This document shows positions 1-5,803 of a stretch of DNA of 8,894 nt, piece after piece. The notes under the pieces were generated by a model, which saw only the letters and a program-made list of their open reading frames with translations, was not told the origin of the DNA and ran no database searches. A program made the translations under genes and the position numbers. The stretch lies in assembly GCA_016650355.1 (NCBI GenBank), contig JAENVX010000054.1:1-8894 (forward strand), written 5' to 3'. Position 1 is the first letter of the stretch; each line of letters opens with the position of its first letter. Source of the DNA: Bacteroidia bacterium. GTDB lineage: Bacteria > Bacteroidota > Bacteroidia > Cytophagales > Cyclobacteriaceae.

Positions 1-591
1 CCATATCCCGATATGGTCGCACGATTTCAATCGGTAATCAGCGAAGAAATCAGGCGGCAACTTCAACAAGAGATAGGCAATCCGTATCCTGATCATGTAA
101 TTGCGTGCGTAGGGGGTGGTAGTAATGCAGTAGGCGCATTTTATCATTTTCTGGATGATGAGCATGTAAATCTTGTTGGCGTTGAAGCGGCAGGAAAAGG
201 AGTTGACTCTGGATCCTCTGCAGCAACCACAGTGCTGGGTAAGCCAGGAGTGCTACATGGAAGTAAGACATTATTGATGCAAACTGAAGATGGGCAGGTG
301 GTTGAACCGTATTCTATTTCGGCTGGATTGGACTATCCCGGTATCGGACCCATTCACGCTCATTTGTTTGATGTAGGCAGGGTACAATTTATAAATGTTA
401 CGGATGATGAAGCCATGGATGCTGGTATTGAACTTAGTAGAACTGAAGGTATAATCCCTGCAATAGAATCGGCACATGCAATTGCGGTCTTAAAGAAAAT
501 GGAGCTGGATGAAGATGATGTTGTGGTTATCAATTTAAGTGGTAGAGGCGATAAGGATTTGGAGACGTACATCAGGTGGGGGAAATATTAA
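1..591 (+). CDS. trpB: Tryptophan synthase beta subunit, C-terminal half (5' end outside window)
   Basis: PLP-dependent beta subunit of tryptophan synthase, which condenses indole with L-serine to give L-tryptophan as the last step of the pathway, in a cytosolic alpha2-beta2 complex with TrpA. The frame is open from base 1 (the first residues read PYPDMVARFQ), so the gene starts upstream. About 196 residues are visible of the roughly 395 usual for TrpB, and the catalytic PLP lysine lies off-window. Visible landmarks are the PLP phosphate-binding GGGSNA loop (visible residues 38-43), the YSISAGLDYPG segment with the aspartate equivalent to E. coli D305, EGIIPAIES with the E350-equivalent glutamate, and the terminal LSGRGDKD with the S377-equivalent serine. 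Two normally conserved spots differ: HGSKT where HGMKT is common, and GPIHAHL where GPEHA or GPQHA is common. The next gene follows after 18 bp on the same strand. The family call is certain. Confidence 0.97.
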   Translation, partial: PYPDMVARFQSVISEEIRRQLQQEIGNPYPDHVIACVGGGSNAVGAFYHFLDDEHVNLVGVEAAGKGVDSGSSAATTVLGKPGVLHGSKTLLMQTEDGQVVEPYSISAGLDYPGIGPIHAHLFDVGRVQFINVTDDEAMDAGIELSRTEGIIPAIESAHAIAVLKKMELDEDDVVVINLSGRGDKDLETYIRWGKY

Positions 592-609
592 CAGCTTTAG
601 TTATTCTAT

Positions 610-1542
610 ATGAAGATTACTGCTTTAAATTTATTGGTCGGACTGAACTTGTTGACTTTTAGTTGCAATTCGCCAACGGTGAAAGATGGCGCTCCATTGG
701 ATGTTGTTGCCTACAAACTCGAAATAGAAAAGTGGCATGAAAAAAGGCAAGTTGACCTGAAAGCAGAGGATGGTTGGCTTAATCTTGTTGGATTATTTTG
801 GCTGAAGGAAGGTAGCAATTCTTTTGGAAGTGGTAATAAAAATGACATTGTTTTCCCGGCTGGTAAAATACCTGTGCATGCCGGAACCTTTATAGTGAAT
901 CAGGGAATTGTAAGTATTGAAGTGGCTCCTGCAACGGAGATCACCCAACGTGGTAAACCGCTTAGTAACGGAATAATATTTTCTCCTGACTCTGCGTCCA
1001 ATGCAAAGTTGGAGTACGGATCACTGCGATGGTTTATTATTCAGCGCGATAAAATTGTGGGTATCAGATTGCGAGACCTTGAAAGCGAGGATGTTCAAAA
1101 ATTTAATGGCATTGAACATTATCCTATTGATCCGGCATGGCGGATAGAGGCCACTGTTGAGCCCTCTGTTGAGCCTAAAATGATTGATATCACCAACGTG
1201 TTAGGACAGACTACATCTCAAGCTTCACAAGGAACAGTAGTGTTCACGATCAATGAAACAGCCTATCGGTTGGATGCATTGGACGGAGGCAAGGATGAAC
1301 TCTTTGTTATTTTTGGTGACCATACAAATAAAAAAGAAACCTACCCTGCCGGACGGTACATATATATTAAAAGGCCGGATGAAACCAATAGGACCATAAT
1401 AGATTTCAACAAGGCATATAATCCGCCCTGTGCTTTCACTGCGTTTGCAACATGTCCGCTTCCACCAAAACAAAATATATTGAATGTGGAGATACCTGCA
1501 GGAGAAAAGAACTATTCAGGGCCAGAACATGAAACACATTAG
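610..1542 (+). CDS. DUF1684 family putative lipoprotein
   Basis: A 310-residue protein of unknown function matching the DUF1684 (COG3358) family. Residues 1-18 look like a short signal peptide (one N-terminal lysine, then a hydrophobic stretch) ending TFS-Cys19. This is a slightly non-canonical lipobox, so an outer- or inner-membrane lipoprotein facing the periplasm is likely but not certain. The family domain spans about residues 36-303. Conserved signatures are WHEKR followed by DGWLNLVGLFWL (residues 42-65), a YPIDPAWRI segment (171-179), a TYPAGRYIYI strand (244-253) and the C-terminal FNKAYNPPCAFT...TCPLPPKQN block (266-289) with Cys274 and Cys282. The length is ordinary for the family. 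The gene lies between trpB (18 bp upstream) and trpA (8 bp downstream), so it is almost certainly on the trp transcript, although nothing in its sequence suggests a role in tryptophan synthesis. No Shine-Dalgarno motif is visible. The family call is firm; no function can be given. Confidence 0.9.
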   Translation: MKITALNLLVGLNLLTFSCNSPTVKDGAPLDVVAYKLEIEKWHEKRQVDLKAEDGWLNLVGLFWLKEGSNSFGSGNKNDIVFPAGKIPVHAGTFIVNQGIVSIEVAPATEITQRGKPLSNGIIFSPDSASNAKLEYGSLRWFIIQRDKIVGIRLRDLESEDVQKFNGIEHYPIDPAWRIEATVEPSVEPKMIDITNVLGQTTSQASQGTVVFTINETAYRLDALDGGKDELFVIFGDHTNKKETYPAGRYIYIKRPDETNRTIIDFNKAYNPPCAFTAFATCPLPPKQNILNVEIPAGEKNYSGPEHETH

Positions 1543-1550
1543 ATTATAAA

Positions 1551-2333
1551 ATGAATCGTATTCAAAAATTATTTACGGAAAAGCAGAGTAACATTCTGAG
1601 TGTTTTCTATACCGCAGGGTTTCCAAATCTGAAGGATACAGGGACAATTGCCCAACACCTTGAGCTAGCCGGAGCGGATATAATTGAAATTGGTATTCCT
1701 TATTCAGACCCTATTGCAGATGGCCCCGTTATCCAGGCAAGCAATAAAACCGCACTGGATAATGGCATGACGCTTGTTAAACTTTTGCAGCAAGTACGTG
1801 AGTTACGATCCTCAATAAACGTTCCACTGATTTTGATGGGGTATCTTAATCCCATCTTGCAGTATGGAGTGGAGAAGTTTTGTAAGGATGCCGCTTCAGC
1901 AGGCGTGGATGGAGTAATTCTTCCAGATATGCCAATGGACGAATACCAAACCGAATACAAATCAATAGTTGAATCTCACGGGTTAAGCAATACTTTTCTA
2001 ATTGCACCTACAACGTCAGAAAAACGCATACGTCAGATTGACGATGCCACAAATGGTTTTATCTATGCAGTTTCTTCATCCAGCACAACAGGTGCACAGG
2101 GTGGTTTTGACTTGGAACAGGAGAATTATTTTAAAAAGCTAAAAGCACTCAAACTTAAAAATCCTTTTTTGATTGGGTTTGGTGTCTCCAACAACCAGAC
2201 CTTCTCAAAGGCGTGTGAATTTGCCTCTGGGGCAATCGTGGGGAGCGCGTTCATATCCCTACTAAAAGATAGCAAGGATTTTAAGGCAGATATTCAGGAT
2301 TTTGTCAATCGTTTACGAAATCCAAAATCATAA
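1551..2333 (+). CDS. trpA: Tryptophan synthase alpha subunit
   Basis: The alpha subunit cleaves indole-3-glycerol phosphate to indole and glyceraldehyde-3-phosphate and passes indole through a tunnel to TrpB. It is a cytosolic TIM barrel. The 260 residues are close to the family norm (about 260-270). The signature block ADIIEIGIPYSDPIADGP carries both catalytic acids, Glu46 and Asp57 (equivalent to Salmonella E49 and D60). Tyr172 in FIYAVSSSSTTGAQG corresponds to Salmonella Y175 at the active-site loop. MGYLNPILQYG (96-106), GVDGVILPDMP (118-128) and the GFGVS phosphate-binding strand near residue 212 are all present, so the enzyme should be active. The ATG at 1551 sits 8 bp after the DUF1684 stop, and the preceding sequence is A/T-rich without a Shine-Dalgarno motif. 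The gene is separated from trpB by one reading frame, which is unusual. The next gene begins 21 bp downstream. Confidence 0.97.
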   Translation: MNRIQKLFTEKQSNILSVFYTAGFPNLKDTGTIAQHLELAGADIIEIGIPYSDPIADGPVIQASNKTALDNGMTLVKLLQQVRELRSSINVPLILMGYLNPILQYGVEKFCKDAASAGVDGVILPDMPMDEYQTEYKSIVESHGLSNTFLIAPTTSEKRIRQIDDATNGFIYAVSSSSTTGAQGGFDLEQENYFKKLKALKLKNPFLIGFGVSNNQTFSKACEFASGAIVGSAFISLLKDSKDFKADIQDFVNRLRNPKS

Positions 2334-2352
2334 ACTTTAATACTAAACTTTA
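2331..2352 (+). repeat. 9-bp direct repeat between trpA and the DAHP synthase gene
   Basis: TAAACTTTA occurs at 2331-2339 and again at 2344-2352, a 13-bp period. The first copy contains the trpA stop codon, and the second ends 2 bp before the DAHP synthase ATG. Each copy is nearly its own reverse complement (only the central base breaks the palindrome). This is directly visible. Whether it does anything, such as affect translation or RNA processing in the intercistronic gap, is unknown, and in A/T-rich spacer DNA it could be chance. Confidence 0.3.
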
Positions 2353-2354
2353 TA

Positions 2355-3365
2355 ATGATTATTCAGCTTAACCAAGCTATTTCGGAGAGCAACAAAGCAA
2401 CCATAGTTGAAGCAATAGGCAAACTAGGGTATAAATCTACGGAGGTGAAAACCCAGAAAGGCAAATATCTTGTCAGTATTGGGAAGAAGGAATTTGATAT
2501 ACGTTCTATTGGTCATCTCCCAGGTATTGATGATATCCACAGAGTATCCGATGAGTACAAATTGGTTTCACGTAAGTGGAAGGTTAATCGGTCGCAGTTG
2601 GATTTAGGCGATGGAGTTGTAATTGGAGGGAACAATTTATCCATCATGGCAGGGCCCTGCTCCATTGAAACAGAAAAACAGGTAGAGCAGACACTTACTC
2701 ACCTTACTCAAAATGATGTTCGCATCATGCGAGGAGGTGTGTTTAAGCCACGAAGTTCACCTTATGCGTTTCGGGGATTGGGAGTAAGCGGCATGAAAAT
2801 GTGGTACAAGCAAGCCAGGGCAGCTGGTGTAAAAATCATAAGTGAAGTAATGCAGGTGTCTCAGATTGCCGAGATGTACGATTACGTTGATATATTTCAG
2901 GTAGGCGCAAGAAATACCCAGAACTTTAATTTGCTCGATGAGTTGGGCAAGGTAGATAAGCCGGTAATGATCAAGCGCGGCATATCCGGAACAATTGAGG
3001 AACTTTTGTCTTCAGCTGAATATGTTTTTTCAGGTGGAAATGAAAAGCTTATTCTCTGCGAGCGTGGCATTCGCACCTACGAAAAAGCGAGTCGGAATAC
3101 GATGGATATTAACGCAATCCCAATTCTAAAAGAAAAGTCACATTTACCAGTGATAGCCGATCCATCTCATGGTATTGGAATTAGAGAGTACGTTGAACCG
3201 GTAGCGTTGGCGGCTATTATGGCAGGGGCTGATGGAATTATTTACGAAACGCATCAAAATCCTGAGGAGGCATTCTCCGATGGACAACAAACGCTGGATT
3301 TTCAGGAATCGGAAACGTTGATAAAGAAACTGAGAATGACGTTTGACCTTCGGAATAGTTTCTAG
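2355..3365 (+). CDS. aroF: 3-deoxy-7-phosphoheptulonate (DAHP) synthase, class I-beta with ferredoxin-like regulatory domain
   Basis: Condenses phosphoenolpyruvate with erythrose-4-phosphate to DAHP, the metal-dependent first step of the shikimate pathway feeding tryptophan, tyrosine and phenylalanine. The 336 residues follow the layout of Thermotoga maritima DAHP synthase. Residues 1-70 form a ferredoxin-like (ACT-like) domain ending in the DEYKLVSR linker, followed by a TIM barrel from about 80 to 332. Metal ligands fall where the Thermotoga numbering predicts: Cys102 (AGPCSIE), His272 (DPSHG), Glu298 (YETH) and Asp309 (SDGQQ). Substrate-binding blocks RGGVFKPRSSPY (126-137), QVGARNTQNF (182-191), IKRG (206-209) and LCERGIRTYEKASRNTMD (234-251) are intact. 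In this subclass the N-terminal domain mediates feedback inhibition by tyrosine or phenylalanine, and the same is inferred here. There is no chorismate mutase domain, unlike the fused forms of some Bacteroidota. It is the last gene of the tight trp run; a 130-bp gap follows. Confidence 0.95.
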   Translation: MIIQLNQAISESNKATIVEAIGKLGYKSTEVKTQKGKYLVSIGKKEFDIRSIGHLPGIDDIHRVSDEYKLVSRKWKVNRSQLDLGDGVVIGGNNLSIMAGPCSIETEKQVEQTLTHLTQNDVRIMRGGVFKPRSSPYAFRGLGVSGMKMWYKQARAAGVKIISEVMQVSQIAEMYDYVDIFQVGARNTQNFNLLDELGKVDKPVMIKRGISGTIEELLSSAEYVFSGGNEKLILCERGIRTYEKASRNTMDINAIPILKEKSHLPVIADPSHGIGIREYVEPVALAAIMAGADGIIYETHQNPEEAFSDGQQTLDFQESETLIKKLRMTFDLRNSF

Positions 3366-3458
3366 TTGCAAGTAGATATCTAATGCCAGATATTAGTGTG
3401 CCAATTCCAAATATTGTGAAGTTAATCTTTTATGAACGTGGGACAATTTGCAACAGAT

Positions 3459-3485
3459 TTTGCAGAAAAGCGCCTATTATATTTT
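3459..3485 (+). promoter_or_regulatory. Possible weak Bacteroidota-type promoter before the ArsC/Spx-fold gene
   Basis: TTTG at 3459-3462 and TATATTTT at 3478-3485 resemble the Bacteroidota -33 (TTTG) and -7 (TAnnTTTG) elements. The spacing of 15 bp is shorter than usual, and the last G of the -7 box is T. Initiation would leave almost no leader before the ATG at 3496. The 130-bp spacer (3366-3495) otherwise shows only a weak 5-bp stem, CTAAT/ATTAG at 3380-3396, with no T-run. The promoter assignment is tentative. Confidence 0.2.
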
Positions 3486-3495
3486 AAATATTGAT

Positions 3496-3864
3496 ATGAC
3501 TGCACTAATGGTTTACGGTATTAAAAACTGCAATACGGTGAAGTCAGCAATCACCTGGCTACGAGAAAATGAGATAGAATTTGAATTTCATGACTACAAA
3601 AGTAAAGGGATAGAGGAGCATAAATTGAAAGAATGGTGTAAGCAAGTTGGGTGGGAAGTGCTGGTAAATAAACGAGGCACAACTTGGCGGCAGCTGGATA
3701 AAAAAATTCAAGACAACGTTACCAACGAGAAAACTGCCATTACTCTTATGATGGCCAAAACCAGTGTGATTAAGAGGCCTTTGCTGGAGAAGGGCAAAAA
3801 AGTAAGTGCAATAGGATTTGATGAAGCAGATTATTTAAAAGTTTTCAAGAAAAATAATTTATAG
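3496..3864 (+). CDS. ArsC/Spx-fold thioredoxin-like protein, YffB-like
   Basis: Small cytosolic protein of the ArsC/Spx/YffB thioredoxin-fold family. I chose the ATG at 3496 (122 residues); an in-frame ATG at 3508 (118 residues) is equally compatible, since E. coli YffB is 118 residues and starts just before the equivalent YGIKNC. A longer reading from a TTG at 3448 adds a sequence without family resemblance and was not used. Landmarks are VYGIKNC with Cys12 at the redox position, FHDYKSKG (31-38), KRGTTWR (59-65) and IKRPLL (92-97) with the conserved arginine. A second cysteine, Cys48, is not the canonical site. The match is closer to YffB than to the plasmid arsenate reductase ArsC, so an arsenate reductase role should not be assumed; YffB-type proteins are thought to be glutathione-linked thiol reductases. 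The gene lies 130 bp after the DAHP synthase, and its stop is only 9 bp from the convergent kinase gene's stop. Confidence 0.88.
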   Translation: MTALMVYGIKNCNTVKSAITWLRENEIEFEFHDYKSKGIEEHKLKEWCKQVGWEVLVNKRGTTWRQLDKKIQDNVTNEKTAITLMMAKTSVIKRPLLEKGKKVSAIGFDEADYLKVFKKNNL

Positions 3865-3873
3865 AGGCACATA

Positions 3874-5715
3874 TTACGAAAGTCTATTTTGTTCTGTAAC
3901 CCAGGATTTAGCTTCATCCATTGTCTCAAAAAATTGGAGTTCCGCATCGTATGCGTTTCGCATTATTCTGGTTCTTTGCTCGTAATCTGGATAGTTGGCT
4001 TTTGGCATAATTACGGCAATGCGCCTAAGCCCATCATGCACAAGTTGTGATCTAATTCTGATGCGAGCCGCATTTAGTCTTTCTTCGTCACGGTCCTTAA
4101 GTTCAGGAAGATTTGATATCCAGTTTGGTGTACGGAATGTTTTCACAAAGTCTGCTGCTTTCGTGAGAAATTCATTGTATTCCTGGACTGATATTTCGTT
4201 TTTCCAAACCATACATACTGCATGAAGTGAGGCATCAAAATAGAGCCTTGCAGATGAGTTGTCCATTAATATCTGCTCTCTCAAAGTCTCAGGCACGGGC
4301 AGTGTTATAGTAAAAGTTGTCCCTACTCCAAGCTTGCTTTGAACAGTAATGACTCCGCCCATTGATTCCGTCTGAAGTTTAACGAGGTACAAACCCAAAC
4401 CCCTACCATCGGTGTGCGTGTGGAAACGCTTATAAAGTCCAAATAATTTGCCCGCATATTTTTCCAGATCAATGCCCAGGCCATTGTCCTCTAGTGTTAA
4501 TCGTATCCTGTTGTCTGAATTTATGGAAGATATTTTGATATGAGGTTTTCGATCTGGTGATCTGTATTTTATGGCATTACTAATAAGATTATATAAAATA
4601 CTGTCCAACATGTGTTTGACAGCGTAGATTTCAGGAGAACCTGTAAAGTCAGTCTCTATGAAAACCTGATGATCCTTAATTTCCTTTTCAAGAAGAGACT
4701 TCGTTTGCATCAATTCGTCACTGAGAACAATTTTTTGCCGGATTTGCGACAGGTTATTCCGAATATCTATGATGTGACTTAAGTCCTGGATGGTTCCCTC
4801 TAATACCAAAAGTGACTTTTCCATATGGACAAGTAACTCATGATTTTCTATACTTTGATTTTGTTGATTTAATAGATTGATCAGTCCTCCTAAACTCGCA
4901 ACAGGTCCACGTAAATTATGTGACACGGTGTACGAATATTGTTGTAGTTCGCTATTATGGCGGATTAGCTCTTTGTTTGCTTCAACAAGCTGAATATTTT
5001 TTTCCTTAAGGTTTTGGCTGAGTTGGACATTTTCTTCGGTAACTTTTTTTTGTTGCTGATAAATTACCAGGTTAGCTTGATTTAGATTTTTTATTAGACT
5101 TTCATTTGTCTTTTCTGTTTCTTCAAAGCTATATTTTAGAAAATAGGTACTACCTCCAATGACAAGTGCAGCAGCGATTGTCACGTAGTTTGTAAAATAG
5201 TAATTGGGCCCAGTGAGTCCCAGCTGGAAATAACCAACTCCGAACAATTCATGAACAGGGTCATAAAAAATGATACAAACAATATTTAAGATGAAAGCGG
5301 GTACCCAATACTTTTGTTCATCTAATCTGAAAACAACAAAAGGAAAAAGGCCGGCCATCAGCAACATGAGGCGAAAAATAAAATATTGAAACTCTTCTAA
5401 TTGTATAAACAAGTTCTTGTCAAGTATGGAAATCACTATTGCCGAAACGCTGAGGGAAATGGTGAGAAACAATCGACTTCCATTGTGGAATTTCCACTGG
5501 TTTAGTAAGATAGGGATCAGAAAGATAATCGCAGTACTGAAGGCCAGGCCAACAGAAATGCTCAGGCCAAAGAAAGCTATCGCTACAGACGATACGAGCA
5601 ACGTAAGGAGTGATAGGATGGCTGCTATTCTATTACATAGAATGATTTGCATATTTCTATGCCAACTTGAATTAGCATCGATACCTGTTTGGCTGATGGA
5701 ATGCCAAAATTCCAT
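3874..5715 (-). CDS. Membrane sensor histidine kinase with C-terminal STAS/SEC14-like domain
   Basis: A 613-residue membrane-bound sensor kinase. About six hydrophobic helices occupy residues 28-195 (roughly 30-50, 52-71, 82-98, 110-130, 137-151 and 174-195). A coiled coil follows at 197-260. The HisKA dimerisation domain carries the H-box YSYTVSHNLRGPVASLGG with phospho-acceptor His266. The HATPase domain shows an N-box (LYNLISNAIKY, Asn376 and Asn380), G1 (EDNGLGID, 409-416), F-box (LFGLYKRF) and G2 (GRGLGLYLVK, 437-446), so it should autophosphorylate. Residues about 487-606 form an extra domain resembling STAS/SEC14 (SpoIIAA-like) proteins: a YFDASLHAV strand, an EYNEFL helix, a GLRRIAVIMP strand and an FFETMDEAKSWV end. 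No periplasmic ligand domain, PAS domain or receiver domain is present, and no response regulator gene is in the window. Transcription runs leftward from the propeller gene 88 bp upstream. The kinase call is certain; the tail assignment is moderate. Confidence 0.93.
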   Translation of the reverse strand: MEFWHSISQTGIDANSSWHRNMQIILCNRIAAILSLLTLLVSSVAIAFFGLSISVGLAFSTAIIFLIPILLNQWKFHNGSRLFLTISLSVSAIVISILDKNLFIQLEEFQYFIFRLMLLMAGLFPFVVFRLDEQKYWVPAFILNIVCIIFYDPVHELFGVGYFQLGLTGPNYYFTNYVTIAAALVIGGSTYFLKYSFEETEKTNESLIKNLNQANLVIYQQQKKVTEENVQLSQNLKEKNIQLVEANKELIRHNSELQQYSYTVSHNLRGPVASLGGLINLLNQQNQSIENHELLVHMEKSLLVLEGTIQDLSHIIDIRNNLSQIRQKIVLSDELMQTKSLLEKEIKDHQVFIETDFTGSPEIYAVKHMLDSILYNLISNAIKYRSPDRKPHIKISSINSDNRIRLTLEDNGLGIDLEKYAGKLFGLYKRFHTHTDGRGLGLYLVKLQTESMGGVITVQSKLGVGTTFTITLPVPETLREQILMDNSSARLYFDASLHAVCMVWKNEISVQEYNEFLTKAADFVKTFRTPNWISNLPELKDRDEERLNAARIRIRSQLVHDGLRRIAVIMPKANYPDYEQRTRIMRNAYDAELQFFETMDEAKSWVTEQNRLS

Positions 5716-5771
5716 AATTCTAATATGAATTTACCCAGTAAAAGACGATTAGGCAAAATCTAAAATTATGA

Positions 5772-5800
5772 TGAAAACACCGCTATTGAACCGTGAAAAC
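5772..5800. repeat. 7-bp direct repeat in the spacer upstream of the kinase gene
   Basis: TGAAAAC occurs at 5772-5778 and 5794-5800 (GTTTTCA when read on the coding strand of the kinase gene), 22 bp apart, about two helical turns. Both copies lie in the 88-bp gap between the propeller gene stop and the kinase start. The spacing would suit a dimeric DNA-binding protein, but this is inference and a chance repeat is possible. No convincing terminator hairpin is visible in this gap. Confidence 0.25.
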
Positions 5801-5803
5801 TTA

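Noticed and set aside
3380..3396. CTAAT/ATTAG inverted repeat after the DAHP synthase as a terminator
   Set aside because: The stem is only five A/T-rich pairs with a 7-base loop and no following T-run, too weak to call.
3448..3495. N-terminal extension of the ArsC/Spx-fold protein from a TTG codon
   Set aside because: The added 16 residues do not resemble any part of the family, the start is a rare codon, and the ATGs at 3496 and 3508 give the normal length.
3496..3864. Arsenic resistance role for the ArsC/Spx-fold gene
   Set aside because: Motifs match the YffB type better than ArsC, and there are no arsenic resistance genes (arsR, an arsenite exporter) nearby.
5754..5762. TAGATTTTG on the minus strand as a -7 promoter element for the kinase gene
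   Set aside because: It has one extra base relative to TAnnTTTG, and there is no TTTG at an acceptable upstream distance.
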